Below are positions 37,595-45,181 of a stretch of 61,505 bases of DNA, piece after piece. The notes under the pieces are model-generated. The model saw only the letters and a program-made list of their open reading frames with translations, ran no database searches and was not told the DNA's origin. The DNA comes from an uncultured Mucilaginibacter sp. (lineage in GTDB: Bacteria > Bacteroidota > Bacteroidia > Sphingobacteriales > Sphingobacteriaceae), in NCBI GenBank assembly GCA_903891475.1, contig CAITEP010000038.1, positions 1 to 61,505 of the forward strand, in the 5' to 3' direction. Position 1 is the stretch's first letter. Every line of letters begins with the position of its first letter. A program made the position numbers and the translations under genes.

Positions 37595-37671
37595 AAAGTC
37601 TTTAATCCAAAGTTTTAAGTTTTGTGTATGGGTTTTAACACATTGACTTAAAACTTTGGATTAGGGGCTTT
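37595..37671 (+). terminator. Very long hairpin after coxA
   Basis: Arms 37603-37620 and 37646-37663 form a perfect 18-bp inverted repeat. It extends outward by 8 more pairs (37595-37602 with 37664-37671) that all pair on the plus strand only if G-U wobbles are allowed. Inside the 25-nt loop 37623-37627 pairs with 37638-37642. The wobble pattern indicates selection on plus-strand RNA. It likely terminates or attenuates act-cox transcription before ctaA, or protects the mRNA 3' end. The T-tract is weak. Confidence 0.7.
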
Positions 37672-37720
37672 AGTTTTAAAAATAGGGTATATTCCTTAGT
37701 TTTTTTGGAAAAATTCATCA

Positions 37721-38782
37721 ATGAGTATCATCTCGTCCAAAATTAGGTTTCAAAAAATTAATGCTACCACCATTATCCTGCTATTCATTTTAATACTCGC
37801 GGGTGGTGTTGTGCGTAGTACGGGTTCGGGCATGGGCTGTCCGGATTGGCCTAAATGTTTTGGACAGTATGTTCCGCCAACCAATAGCAGCGAGTTGCCA
37901 GCCGATTACAAGAAAAAATATGTAAGTATAAGGCTGGCAAAAAATCAACGCTTTGCTAAAATGCTTGATTTTTTTGGCAACGAACAGTTTGCCCGCCGAA
38001 TACGGGAGGATAAATCCATTCTGATACCCGAGGAGTTCAACGCCTTTAAAACTTGGACTGAATATATCAATAGATTGATAGGGGCTATATCCGGTTTGTT
38101 TTTATTGCTTGCCGCCATATTTTCATTTAGCTATAAGGCTGAAAATAAATGGATTCCTATTTTTAGCATCACCAATGTGGTGATAGTAATGATACAGGCA
38201 TGGTTAGGTGCCATTGTAGTTTCAACAAATTTGGTTCCTATTATAGTTACTGTACACATGTTGCTGGCCATCGCTATTTTGGCTATTAGCATCGGTACTT
38301 ACTTTGTCGCCAAAACATTAGGAAAGCAAAACGGAGTTAAAAATATCGTAACATTGGTAGTTTCATTATTCGCACTATTAATCAGCATTGTTCAAATAGT
38401 ATTTGGAACCGAGGTTCGCGAAAAAATTGACGCGGTTGCTACCAGATTACAAGGAGGCTACCGAGATGATTGGGTAAACAGTATAGGCTCAATTTTTGAA
38501 AATCATCGCGCTACCTCTATTGTTATATTAGTTACCAACGTGGTATTGTTTCTGTTGGTACGCAAATACTTTAGCAAGTACTCTATGCAACAGCAGTTAA
38601 TGAGCTTTACGGTGCTTATAATCATGTTGCAAATTGTTACAGGTATTGTACTGTCATACTGGTCATTGCCACCCATTGCGCAAGCAGTACATATTTTATT
38701 ATCAACGGTATTATTCGGAACGCAATTTTATTTAATGCTTAACATTTATAAACCGGTTTATTTGCAAGGGGGATATAAATGA
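37721..38782 (+). CDS. ctaA: Heme A synthase (COX15/CtaA family)
   Basis: A 353-residue eight-helix heme A synthase, oxidising the C8 methyl of heme O for cytochrome a3. The extracellular Cys pair (Cys40, Cys46 in GCPDWPKC) is present. Of the four expected heme-ligand His, three are visible: His179 (TVHMLLA), His262 (ENHRATS) and His324 (QAVHILLS). The first is Asn117 in TEYINRLIG, where the family usually has ExxHR; the catalytic Glu114 is retained. A hydrophilic insert of about 50 residues (52-105) precedes it. Its stop overlaps the ctaB start (ATGA). Confidence 0.92.
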   Translation: MSIISSKIRFQKINATTIILLFILILAGGVVRSTGSGMGCPDWPKCFGQYVPPTNSSELPADYKKKYVSIRLAKNQRFAKMLDFFGNEQFARRIREDKSILIPEEFNAFKTWTEYINRLIGAISGLFLLLAAIFSFSYKAENKWIPIFSITNVVIVMIQAWLGAIVVSTNLVPIIVTVHMLLAIAILAISIGTYFVAKTLGKQNGVKNIVTLVVSLFALLISIVQIVFGTEVREKIDAVATRLQGGYRDDWVNSIGSIFENHRATSIVILVTNVVLFLLVRKYFSKYSMQQQLMSFTVLIIMLQIVTGIVLSYWSLPPIAQAVHILLSTVLFGTQFYLMLNIYKPVYLQGGYK

Positions 38783-39645
38783 AGTGGAGCGATTTTTCGA
38801 AATTAATAAAGCTAAGGCTTACATTTTTGGTTGTTTTTTCTGCCTCCATTTCGTTCTTAATAGGCAATAAGGTGGACGGTGGCTCGATAGCTTGGGGCAA
38901 TTGGGTAAAATTGGTAATTGGTGGTTTTTTGGTAACCGCAGCCGCCAATTGTTTTAACGAAATTATTGAAAAGGATTTAGATAAGCTGATGAAGCGTACC
39001 GCCGACAGACCGTTCCCAACGGGGCGGATGAATACTGGACAGGGTTTGGTTTTAGGCTTATTTATGGGTTTAGCTGGTACTTATTTATTGGGTTCATTAA
39101 ATATTTTAACTGGCTTGCTTTCGGTATTTTCAATATTGTTATATGCCTTTGTTTATACTCCACTAAAGCGGAAATCGCCCATAGCTGTATTTGTAGGGGC
39201 TATTCCAGGCGCATTGCCACCATTAATTGGTTATGTGGCATCGCATGGTAAAATTGACGCGATAGCTCTCACGTTGTTTGGAATTCAGTTTGTTTGGCAG
39301 TTTCCGCATTTTTGGGCAATTGCTTGGGTGCTGGATGACGATTATAAGCTGGCAGGTTTTAGGTTATTGCCTACTGGTAAACGCGATATTACAAGTGCGA
39401 TATTAATTTTTATAACAACTATTATACTACTGCCAGTAAGCTTTCTGCCTACTTATTTAGGTTATGGTGGCCCTTATGTTGGAGCAATTTCAATAGCATT
39501 AAGCTTGGCATTTTTGTATTTAGCTTACGTGCTATTGCGTACATTACAGATTGTATCGGCAAAGTGGTTAATGTACGGCTCATTTTTATATTTGCCGGTG
39601 GTTCAGTTAATGTTTTTATTTGATTTTATAGGAAAAGGAAAATGA
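38779..39645 (+). CDS. ctaB: Protoheme IX farnesyltransferase (heme O synthase)
   Basis: A 288-residue UbiA-superfamily membrane enzyme that attaches farnesyl to heme B, giving heme O for CtaA. The prenyl-diphosphate motif NEIIEKDLDKLMKRTADRP has the NxxxxxDxxxD form, and YTPLKRKSPIAVFVGAIPGA is a CtaB hallmark. It overlaps ctaA by 4 nt at its start and the next gene by 4 nt at its end, so this is a tightly coupled operon. Confidence 0.96.
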   Translation: MKWSDFSKLIKLRLTFLVVFSASISFLIGNKVDGGSIAWGNWVKLVIGGFLVTAAANCFNEIIEKDLDKLMKRTADRPFPTGRMNTGQGLVLGLFMGLAGTYLLGSLNILTGLLSVFSILLYAFVYTPLKRKSPIAVFVGAIPGALPPLIGYVASHGKIDAIALTLFGIQFVWQFPHFWAIAWVLDDDYKLAGFRLLPTGKRDITSAILIFITTIILLPVSFLPTYLGYGGPYVGAISIALSLAFLYLAYVLLRTLQIVSAKWLMYGSFLYLPVVQLMFLFDFIGKGK

Positions 39646-40226
39646 TTATGGCTCAAATTCAACAGGAAGACAGGGTGAACCTTGGCGCGAAAAAGTTTAG
39701 CATGTGGATATTCATATTCACCTCGTTTATGTTTTTCGCGGCGCTCACCAGCGGGTTTATTGTTTACAGCGGTCAAAAAGGGCATGCCCTTGATGTAAAA
39801 ATGCCCACAACATTTATTTTTAGCACCATTGTTATATTATTGAGTAGTGTAACACTGTATATGGCCTCAACAGCGGCCAAGAAACTTGAATGGGAAAAGC
39901 AAAAATTCCTTTTATGGGTTACTTTCGCATTAGGTATCGTATTTTTAGTTTTGCAAATTCAGGCTTGGTACATATTAACTTACAAAATGGGTGTTTATTT
40001 TGTAGGTCCTAATGCTTCAAGAACCTTTATTTATGTATTTACGGGAATGCATTTATTACACATACTTGCAGGACTTGCAGTAGTTTTAAATGCAATAAAA
40101 GGCACTTATGGAAGTGTTACCCAAGTTAAAAATCTGTATAAAATGGAAATGACATCTATTTTTTGGCATTTTCTAGATATTATATGGATATATCTTTATG
40201 TTTTTTTACTTTTGAACCAGAATTAA
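39642..40226 (+). CDS. Cytochrome c oxidase subunit III-like protein, first copy
   Basis: A 194-residue subunit III family protein with five predicted helices and the typical ending HILAGLAVVLNAI...FWHFLDIIWIYLYVFLLL. The start is ATG at 39642 overlapping the ctaB stop, or ATG at 39648 two codons later (MAQIQQED). A second, longer subunit III gene follows after 20 nt. The pair is usual for Bacteroidota aa3 oxidases; subunit III stabilises the oxidase and helps proton uptake. Confidence 0.9.
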   Translation: MIMAQIQQEDRVNLGAKKFSMWIFIFTSFMFFAALTSGFIVYSGQKGHALDVKMPTTFIFSTIVILLSSVTLYMASTAAKKLEWEKQKFLLWVTFALGIVFLVLQIQAWYILTYKMGVYFVGPNASRTFIYVFTGMHLLHILAGLAVVLNAIKGTYGSVTQVKNLYKMEMTSIFWHFLDIIWIYLYVFLLLNQN

Positions 40227-40246
40227 CAAAATAATACCAGGTATAA

Positions 40247-40972
40247 ATGAGTACAGTAGCAACACAACAGATTGATGAAATAAAATCAACGCCATGGTCG
40301 GGAGGTCGTTCGCCTTTTGAAGCCGAATATGGTAAAATAATGATGTGGTTTTTTCTCCTTTCGGATGCATTTACCTTTTCATCATTATTAATTTCTTACG
40401 GAGCATTAAGGTTTAGTTCGGCTGCATGGCCTGCGCCCTCCTTAGTATTTCAATCAATCCCAGGTATGGTGGATAAGGGTCAACCCTTAGTTTTTGTGGG
40501 GTTAATGACTTTGATCCTCATTTTAAGTTCGGTTACAATGGTATTAGCTGTTGAAGCAGGTCATCGTAATTCAAAGAAAGAGGTGGTGAAATTCATGATT
40601 TTCACAATCATTGGTGGTTTTATGTTTTTGGGTTGCCAAGCTCTAGAATGGACTCACCTGCACACTGAAGGTTTTTGGTGGGGACATATTCCTAATAAGG
40701 AAACACTTGAGGAATTTTTTAAACATGGTGTTCCATTATTGCAACAACAGCATTCATCACAACAATTCGCGAACTTGTTTTTCACCATCACAGGTTTCCA
40801 TGGTTTCCATGTATTCTCGGGTGTTATCATCAATATCATTATTACTTTGAATGTACTGGCCGGAACGTACGAAAGACGTGGTAGCTACTTAATGGTTGAA
40901 AAAATTGGCTTATACTGGCACTTTGTTGATTTGGTATGGGTGTTTGTATTTACTTTCTTTTACTTGGTTTGA
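40247..40972 (+). CDS. coxC: Cytochrome c oxidase subunit III, second copy
   Basis: A 241-residue subunit III with the conserved features FHGFHVFSGVIIN and YWHFVDLVWVFVFTFFYLV, preceded by EAGHRNSKKEV. It is a complete protein with its own start, not the second half of a broken gene: both copies contain the full C-terminal signature. It follows the first copy by 20 nt and precedes subunit IV by 20 nt. Confidence 0.94.
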   Translation: MSTVATQQIDEIKSTPWSGGRSPFEAEYGKIMMWFFLLSDAFTFSSLLISYGALRFSSAAWPAPSLVFQSIPGMVDKGQPLVFVGLMTLILILSSVTMVLAVEAGHRNSKKEVVKFMIFTIIGGFMFLGCQALEWTHLHTEGFWWGHIPNKETLEEFFKHGVPLLQQQHSSQQFANLFFTITGFHGFHVFSGVIINIIITLNVLAGTYERRGSYLMVEKIGLYWHFVDLVWVFVFTFFYLV

Positions 40973-40992
40973 TAAATTAACTCAATAAACAT

Positions 40993-41361
40993 ATGTCATC
41001 AGAAATAACAAATGTGCATACCGATGAAGCTGGTCATCACGGTGAACACGAAACAATGACCAAAAAAAGAATATATCAGGTTCTATATATTTTGCTTGGA
41101 ATAACGGCTGTTGAGTTTATAATCGCGTTGGTTTTAGCTCCTCATCAAATAGTACCACAAGTATTAGTAAATCCCATTTATATAATTCTCACCTTGTTTA
41201 AGGCTTTTTATATTGTTGCTTACTTTATGCACTTAAAGTTCGAAAAAATTGGTTTTGCCTTGGCAATCATTTTACCTATACTTTTTATAATTGGTTTAAT
41301 TTTGGTACTAACCAACGAAAGCCATTATTGGATTGATTTAAGAAAGACTATATTAGGTTGA
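40993..41361 (+). CDS. coxD: Cytochrome c oxidase subunit IV (COX4-type)
   Basis: A 122-residue protein with three predicted membrane helices and the pattern of prokaryotic oxidase subunit IV (YQVLYILLGITAVEFIIAL; AFYIVAYFMHLKFE). The N-terminus is His-rich (VHTDEAGHHGEHE), echoing the His-rich start of CoxA. It is a small accessory subunit that stabilises the core. SCO starts 12 nt later. Confidence 0.9.
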   Translation: MSSEITNVHTDEAGHHGEHETMTKKRIYQVLYILLGITAVEFIIALVLAPHQIVPQVLVNPIYIILTLFKAFYIVAYFMHLKFEKIGFALAIILPILFIIGLILVLTNESHYWIDLRKTILG

Positions 41362-41373
41362 TTTAAGGCTATA

Positions 41374-42072
41374 ATGAACAAAGCCAACCTGATAAAAAAA
41401 ACTATAATCCTGGCACTTGTTTTAATTGTGCCGGGATTTTTATATTATTTACTTACCGCGCATGGTAAAAACCATTACACGCCACTTGCATATTTTGGCC
41501 CCAGAGTGGTAGCTAAAACTTTCCACAAAAAGCGAGGAAAGGAAATACCCGATACGCTTTATCATACCATAACCGATTTTAATTTGACTGATCAAAATGG
41601 TAAAAAGGTATCATTGGCTACCTTGAAAGATAAAATAATAATAGCGAATTTTTTTTATACTCATTGCCCAACCGTTTGTAATTTGGTAAACGATAATGTA
41701 AATAAACTTTTACCTGAATATACAAGCAATAAAAATATCTGTTTTGTTTCCATCACTGTCGACCCTCAAAACGATTCTGTTTCGGTTTTGAAGCAATACG
41801 AAAAGCAATTTGGTACGCATGCAAACAGGTTGTTTTTAACTGGCGATACAGCCACCATTTATAATCTGGCACGAAAAGGGTTTTTGGTGAATGCGGTACA
41901 AATTGGTAAAAATGAATTCAATTATAGCGATCAAATTATTTTAATCGACCCAAATAAGCATATTCGTGGCTATTATAGGGGAGCCTCCACCGCCGAGGTT
42001 ACTACACTGAACGATGAAATTAAGGTATTAATTACCGAAGTGCTGTTAAATAAAGATGCACCTTTGTATTGA
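41374..42072 (+). CDS. SCO1/SenC-family protein, copper His replaced
   Basis: A 232-residue membrane-anchored thioredoxin-fold protein (helix about 9-28) of the SCO family, which delivers copper to or reduces the CuA site of subunit II. The CxxxC motif is intact (Cys98, Cys102 in THCPTVCNLV). The third copper ligand, normally His in an HSxxxxLID context, is Tyr184 here (NYSDQIILIDPN), a single T-for-C change from His. It may act as a thiol reductase rather than a copper donor, or another residue may bind copper. It is the last closely spaced gene of this stretch, followed by a hairpin. Confidence 0.88.
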   Translation: MNKANLIKKTIILALVLIVPGFLYYLLTAHGKNHYTPLAYFGPRVVAKTFHKKRGKEIPDTLYHTITDFNLTDQNGKKVSLATLKDKIIIANFFYTHCPTVCNLVNDNVNKLLPEYTSNKNICFVSITVDPQNDSVSVLKQYEKQFGTHANRLFLTGDTATIYNLARKGFLVNAVQIGKNEFNYSDQIILIDPNKHIRGYYRGASTAEVTTLNDEIKVLITEVLLNKDAPLY

Positions 42073-42073
42073 T

Positions 42074-42092
42074 AAGCAAGCGTAGCTTGTTT
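42074..42092 (+). terminator. Possible terminator after SCO gene
   Basis: AAGCAAGC (42074-42081) and GCTTGTTT (42085-42092) pair over 8 bp with one G-U wobble and a 3-nt loop, immediately after the SCO stop, followed by ATTT. A second weak inverted repeat (TTTGATG / CATCAAA) follows near 42100-42128. It may partly separate the downstream DUF420 gene. Confidence 0.45.
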
Positions 42093-42156
42093 ATTTAGGT
42101 TTGATGCGCGCCTTTAAGCATCATCAAAATACATTTAAAATAATTTATTAAAAAAA

Positions 42157-42729
42157 ATGACTGATAAATTCATATTCCGATTTGTTGCCGCCATATCCGT
42201 TTTTGTTTTTGTGGTGGTGCTAATTTTAAACAGGCATATTATACCTGCCCCGGCGGCCGTGCCCGCATTTACCCATTATTTGCCACTACTAAACGCTGTA
42301 TTAAATGGCTCTTGTAGCGTATTGCTAATTGCTTCGCTATATTTTATAAAGCAAGGTAAAATTCAAACCCATAAAAAGATAAACATTACGGCTTTTTGTT
42401 TTTCATCGTTGTTTCTGGTTTCATACATTTTGTTCCACTACTTGGCACCAGAAACCAGGTATGGCGATTTGGATGGCGATGGACAATTATCAGCTGCCGA
42501 AATAGCTACTTCTGGCAATGTGCGCTACATTTATTATTTTATTTTAACATCGCATATAATTTTAGCCGCAGGTGTATTGCCTTTAATATTGTTGAGCTTT
42601 TACCGGGGTTTGAAAATGGAAGTTGAAAAACATAAAAAACTTACCCGCTGGGCATTCCCTATATGGTTATATGTAACCGTTACCGGGGTAGTGGTTTATT
42701 TAATGATATCACCTTATTATCATTTTTAA
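42157..42729 (+). CDS. DUF420 membrane protein with EF-hand loop (CtaM-like)
   Basis: A 190-residue DUF420 protein with about five membrane helices. It retains the family His positions (FTHYLPLLNAVLNG, LFHYLAPETRYG, ILTSHIILAAGVLP). DUF420 includes CtaM, needed for aa3 oxidase maturation in Firmicutes, and its place after cox and SCO genes fits an assembly role. Between helices, residues 104-115 read DLDGDGQLSAAE, a textbook EF-hand Ca2+ loop (D-x-D-x-D-G-x-x-x-x-x-E) in the loop facing one side of the membrane. This suggests calcium binding, an unexpected addition to an oxidase assembly factor. Confidence 0.88.
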   Translation: MTDKFIFRFVAAISVFVFVVVLILNRHIIPAPAAVPAFTHYLPLLNAVLNGSCSVLLIASLYFIKQGKIQTHKKINITAFCFSSLFLVSYILFHYLAPETRYGDLDGDGQLSAAEIATSGNVRYIYYFILTSHIILAAGVLPLILLSFYRGLKMEVEKHKKLTRWAFPIWLYVTVTGVVVYLMISPYYHF

Positions 42730-42793
42730 AGATTTACAAGTAAACCCTACATAACCTGTTAAATGCTTTAAGTAAAATAACTAAATTTGAGTA

Positions 42794-43072
42794 ATGAAAA
42801 ACTGGATTAAAGGAACTGTAATTATCGCTCTGTTTTGCCTTTCGTTTTGGGTAAAACCAGTGTTGGCGCAATGTGCTCAATGTGCCGCTTCAGTCGAATC
42901 GAATGCCAAAAATGGCGGCACTTCTACCGCGAAGGGCTTAAATAATGGTATTTTGTTTTTATTAGCAGCACCTTATTTGGCCGGTGGAATTGGTGCATAT
43001 GTTTGGTATAAAAAATACCGTCGTAAAAATGTGCAGCTCGAAATGCGCGAGCATAAGCTAAACATGAACTAA
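42794..43072 (+). CDS. Small CxxC membrane protein of cox region
   Basis: A 92-residue protein: signal peptide (to about VLAQ), then QCAQCAASVESN with a CxxC pair, one membrane helix (about 51-70) and a basic cytoplasmic tail (KKYRRKN). No characterised family is recognised. Its position after SCO and DUF420 and its periplasmic CxxC suggest a redox or copper role in oxidase assembly, which is inference. Similar short proteins occur near oxidase genes in other Bacteroidota as far as I recall. Confidence 0.65.
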   Translation: MKNWIKGTVIIALFCLSFWVKPVLAQCAQCAASVESNAKNGGTSTAKGLNNGILFLLAAPYLAGGIGAYVWYKKYRRKNVQLEMREHKLNMN

Positions 43073-43104
43073 TCGTTATTTATAATTTAGATATACCAAA
43101 AACA

Positions 43105-43512
43105 ATGGCTATTACTTCCAAATCATGGGCAATGTTGCATACCAAATGCCCGCGTTGTAGGCGTGGTGAAATGTTTAGCGGAGGTGCTTACAATATAGGT
43201 GCCAACAAAATTCATGAAAATTGTCCGCATTGTAATTTGCATTTTGAAATTGAGCCTGGGTATTTTTATGCAGCCATGTATGTTAGCTATGCCCTAAATG
43301 TTGCAGAGGCTTTAGGTCTTACTTTGGCTACTTATGTTTTAACACACAATACCAGTTCGCCTTGGCTGTATGTAATTGTGCTGTTGATGGGTAGCTTGTT
43401 GCTGGCACCATTAAATTTCAGGTATTCGCGCGTTTTTTTGTTGTATTGGTTATCGCCCAAAATACATTACCAACCAAATTTAGATAACGATGATTCAACC
43501 CCATACCTTTAG
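43105..43512 (+). CDS. DUF983 zinc-ribbon membrane protein
   Basis: A 135-residue DUF983 protein: an N-terminal zinc-ribbon-like pair of CxxC motifs (CPRCRRGEMF and CPHCNLHFE), then two membrane helices (about 54-78 and 85-103). The conserved GYFYAAMYVSYAL segment supports the family. The function is unknown; in several lineages DUF983 genes sit near oxidase genes. It overlaps the following DUF2461 gene by 23 nt in another frame. Confidence 0.88.
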   Translation: MAITSKSWAMLHTKCPRCRRGEMFSGGAYNIGANKIHENCPHCNLHFEIEPGYFYAAMYVSYALNVAEALGLTLATYVLTHNTSSPWLYVIVLLMGSLLLAPLNFRYSRVFLLYWLSPKIHYQPNLDNDDSTPYL

Positions 43513-44152
43513 TTTTTTAAAAGAACTTGCCGAAAACAATAACCGCGAATGGTTTATGGCGAATAAAGATCGCTATGAAGCCGCACGAGAAAATGTGATT
43601 GAGTTCACTGCGGAATTTATAAAGGAACTTCATAAAATCGATCCTCAGCTCAATAAAGATTTGGAGGCTAAAAAATGTATCATGCGTATTTACCGTGATA
43701 TCAGGTTTAGCAAAGACAAAACACCCTACAAAACTAACTTCGGCGTAAGCATACCGACCCATGGCGAGAAAGCAGGTCGTGCCGAATATTTTTTACATAT
43801 AGCTTCTGGTAACTGTTTTATTGCCGGTGGATATTGGATGCCACAAGCCGACCATTTAAAAGCCATTAGGCAAGAAATTGATTATAATGGACAGGCTTTA
43901 AAGGAAATTATTGAAGAAAAGGAATTTGTTGATTTATTTGGCGATTTTACCGCGCAAGATCAACTTAAAAACCTGCCTAAGGAATATACCGCTGATAACC
44001 CTAACATCAAGCTATTGAAGCTTAAAAGCTTTGTAGCCTTTCATAATTTAACCGGAGCCGATTTGATGGATGGGAAATCGCCTGCGCGCATCGCAAAAAT
44101 CTGCAGTAAAATTGCGCCACTCAACGTGTTTATAAACAATGCGCTGGCCTAA
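43490..44152 (+). CDS. DUF2461 protein
   Basis: A 220-residue cytosolic DUF2461 family protein with the hallmark FLKELAENNNREWFMANKDRY at the N-terminus, RIYRDIRFSKDKTPYKTNFG in the middle and GGGxxxP-like AGGYWMPQ. The biochemical role is unknown. The ATG at 43490 lies inside the DUF983 gene, giving a 23-nt overlap and probable translational coupling. The next genes run in the opposite direction. Confidence 0.88.
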   Translation: MIQPHTFSFLKELAENNNREWFMANKDRYEAARENVIEFTAEFIKELHKIDPQLNKDLEAKKCIMRIYRDIRFSKDKTPYKTNFGVSIPTHGEKAGRAEYFLHIASGNCFIAGGYWMPQADHLKAIRQEIDYNGQALKEIIEEKEFVDLFGDFTAQDQLKNLPKEYTADNPNIKLLKLKSFVAFHNLTGADLMDGKSPARIAKICSKIAPLNVFINNALA

Positions 44153-44174
44153 ATAGTAGGGTTGCCCTGCTATA

Positions 44175-44723
44175 TTAAAACGGACTAACAAAGGAGCTAA
44201 ACAAGGGCAATATTTCGTCTTTAGGCGATAATAGCACTTCGCTTTCATCAATTTGCCAGTTGATGGCCAGGGTAGGGTCGTTCCATTTTACGCCAATTTC
44301 CGAAGCTTTATCGTAATAGTTGTTTACCTTATAGGTGAAAATGGTATCGTCTTCCAATGTAACAAAGCCATGCAAAAAACCTTCGGGTATCCAAAATTGC
44401 AATTTGTTTTCTTCGCTCAGTTCGATTGATACATATTGCCCGTAGGTTGCCGAGTTTTTGCGGATATCAACCGCTACATCAATTACGCGTCCCTTTATTA
44501 CCCTTACCAATTTACCTTGGGCAAATGGTGCCGCTTGTCCGTGTAAACCTCGTAAAGTCCCTTTTTGTGAAAAGGATTGGTTATCCTGCACAAAATCAGT
44601 AGGTATGCCTATTTCGGTAAATTTACTTTTGTTATAGCTTTCGTAAAAGTACCCCCTATCGTCATTAAAAACGCGTGGTTCAATAATTAAAAGGCCATGA
44701 ATGGTAGTTTCTGTAATTTTCAT
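44175..44723 (-). CDS. rfbC: dTDP-4-dehydrorhamnose 3,5-epimerase
   Basis: A 182-residue RmlC that epimerises dTDP-4-keto-6-deoxyglucose on the way to dTDP-L-rhamnose for surface glycans. The catalytic His lies in LRGLHGQ (usually RGLHYQ), and the family segments IKGRVIDVAVDIRKNS and PEGFLHGFVTLEDD are clear. It overlaps the upstream DUF4286 gene by 4 nt. rfbA, rfbB and rfbD are not in the window, so it is an isolated member of the pathway. Confidence 0.93.
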   Translation of the reverse strand: MKITETTIHGLLIIEPRVFNDDRGYFYESYNKSKFTEIGIPTDFVQDNQSFSQKGTLRGLHGQAAPFAQGKLVRVIKGRVIDVAVDIRKNSATYGQYVSIELSEENKLQFWIPEGFLHGFVTLEDDTIFTYKVNNYYDKASEIGVKWNDPTLAINWQIDESEVLLSPKDEILPLFSSFVSPF

Positions 44724-45028
44724 GCTCTATCAACGGTTTGCATCAAGGTGTTAAACAATACAAATTTATTTTCGAACAACTCGTTTTGTTTAGCCTGTAA
44801 GGCGTGTAAATGTTTAGTATAAAAACTGTTGAATTTTTCCAAACTATCGGTATGGTATTGCACACAATAGGTAACCCCCTCATTTGGCGAATCAATCACA
44901 TTAAGCACCTGGTACGATTGGAAATAGCCAGTAGCCATTACAGCCGGAATATGCGTTTCGTACAACCATTGCAACCATTGTTGATGGGCACTTTCCTCAA
45001 CAATTACAGTATCATTAAAAATAATCAT
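44720..45028 (-). CDS. DUF4286 protein
   Basis: A 102-residue protein beginning MIIFNDTVIVEESAHQQWLQW, which matches the DUF4286 family (small dimeric alpha/beta-barrel-like proteins). The function is unknown. ATG at 45028 is preferred over GTG at 45034, because a perfect -7 element (45034-45041) covers that GTG; the mRNA would then be nearly leaderless. It overlaps rfbC by 4 nt, so the pair is an operon. Confidence 0.8.
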   Translation of the reverse strand: MIIFNDTVIVEESAHQQWLQWLYETHIPAVMATGYFQSYQVLNVIDSPNEGVTYCVQYHTDSLEKFNSFYTKHLHALQAKQNELFENKFVLFNTLMQTVDRA

Positions 45029-45033
45029 CGGCA

Positions 45034-45041
45034 CAAAATTA
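45034..45041 (-). promoter_or_regulatory. -7 element of DUF4286-rfbC operon
   Basis: On the minus strand TAATTTTG (45041 to 45034) matches TAnnTTTG exactly and ends 5 nt before the ATG at 45028. Transcription would begin at or within a few bases of the start codon. No clear -33 TTG is seen. Confidence 0.4.
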
Positions 45042-45181
45042 ATGTTTTAGGTTGGATAATTATTTGTTTTTTAAAAGGGGGGTGATTGTTATACTTAAAG
45101 CATAATAGGCTAGCTGTACTTTTGATTAAGGTGCCTAAAAACTAACAGCAGTTTATTTTGAAGTTGCAATCAATGGAATTA

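Noticed and set aside
39642..40972. The two subunit III genes as one frameshifted gene
   Set aside because: Each has its own start and full C-terminal signature, they are separated by 20 nt, and paired subunit III genes are usual in this phylum.
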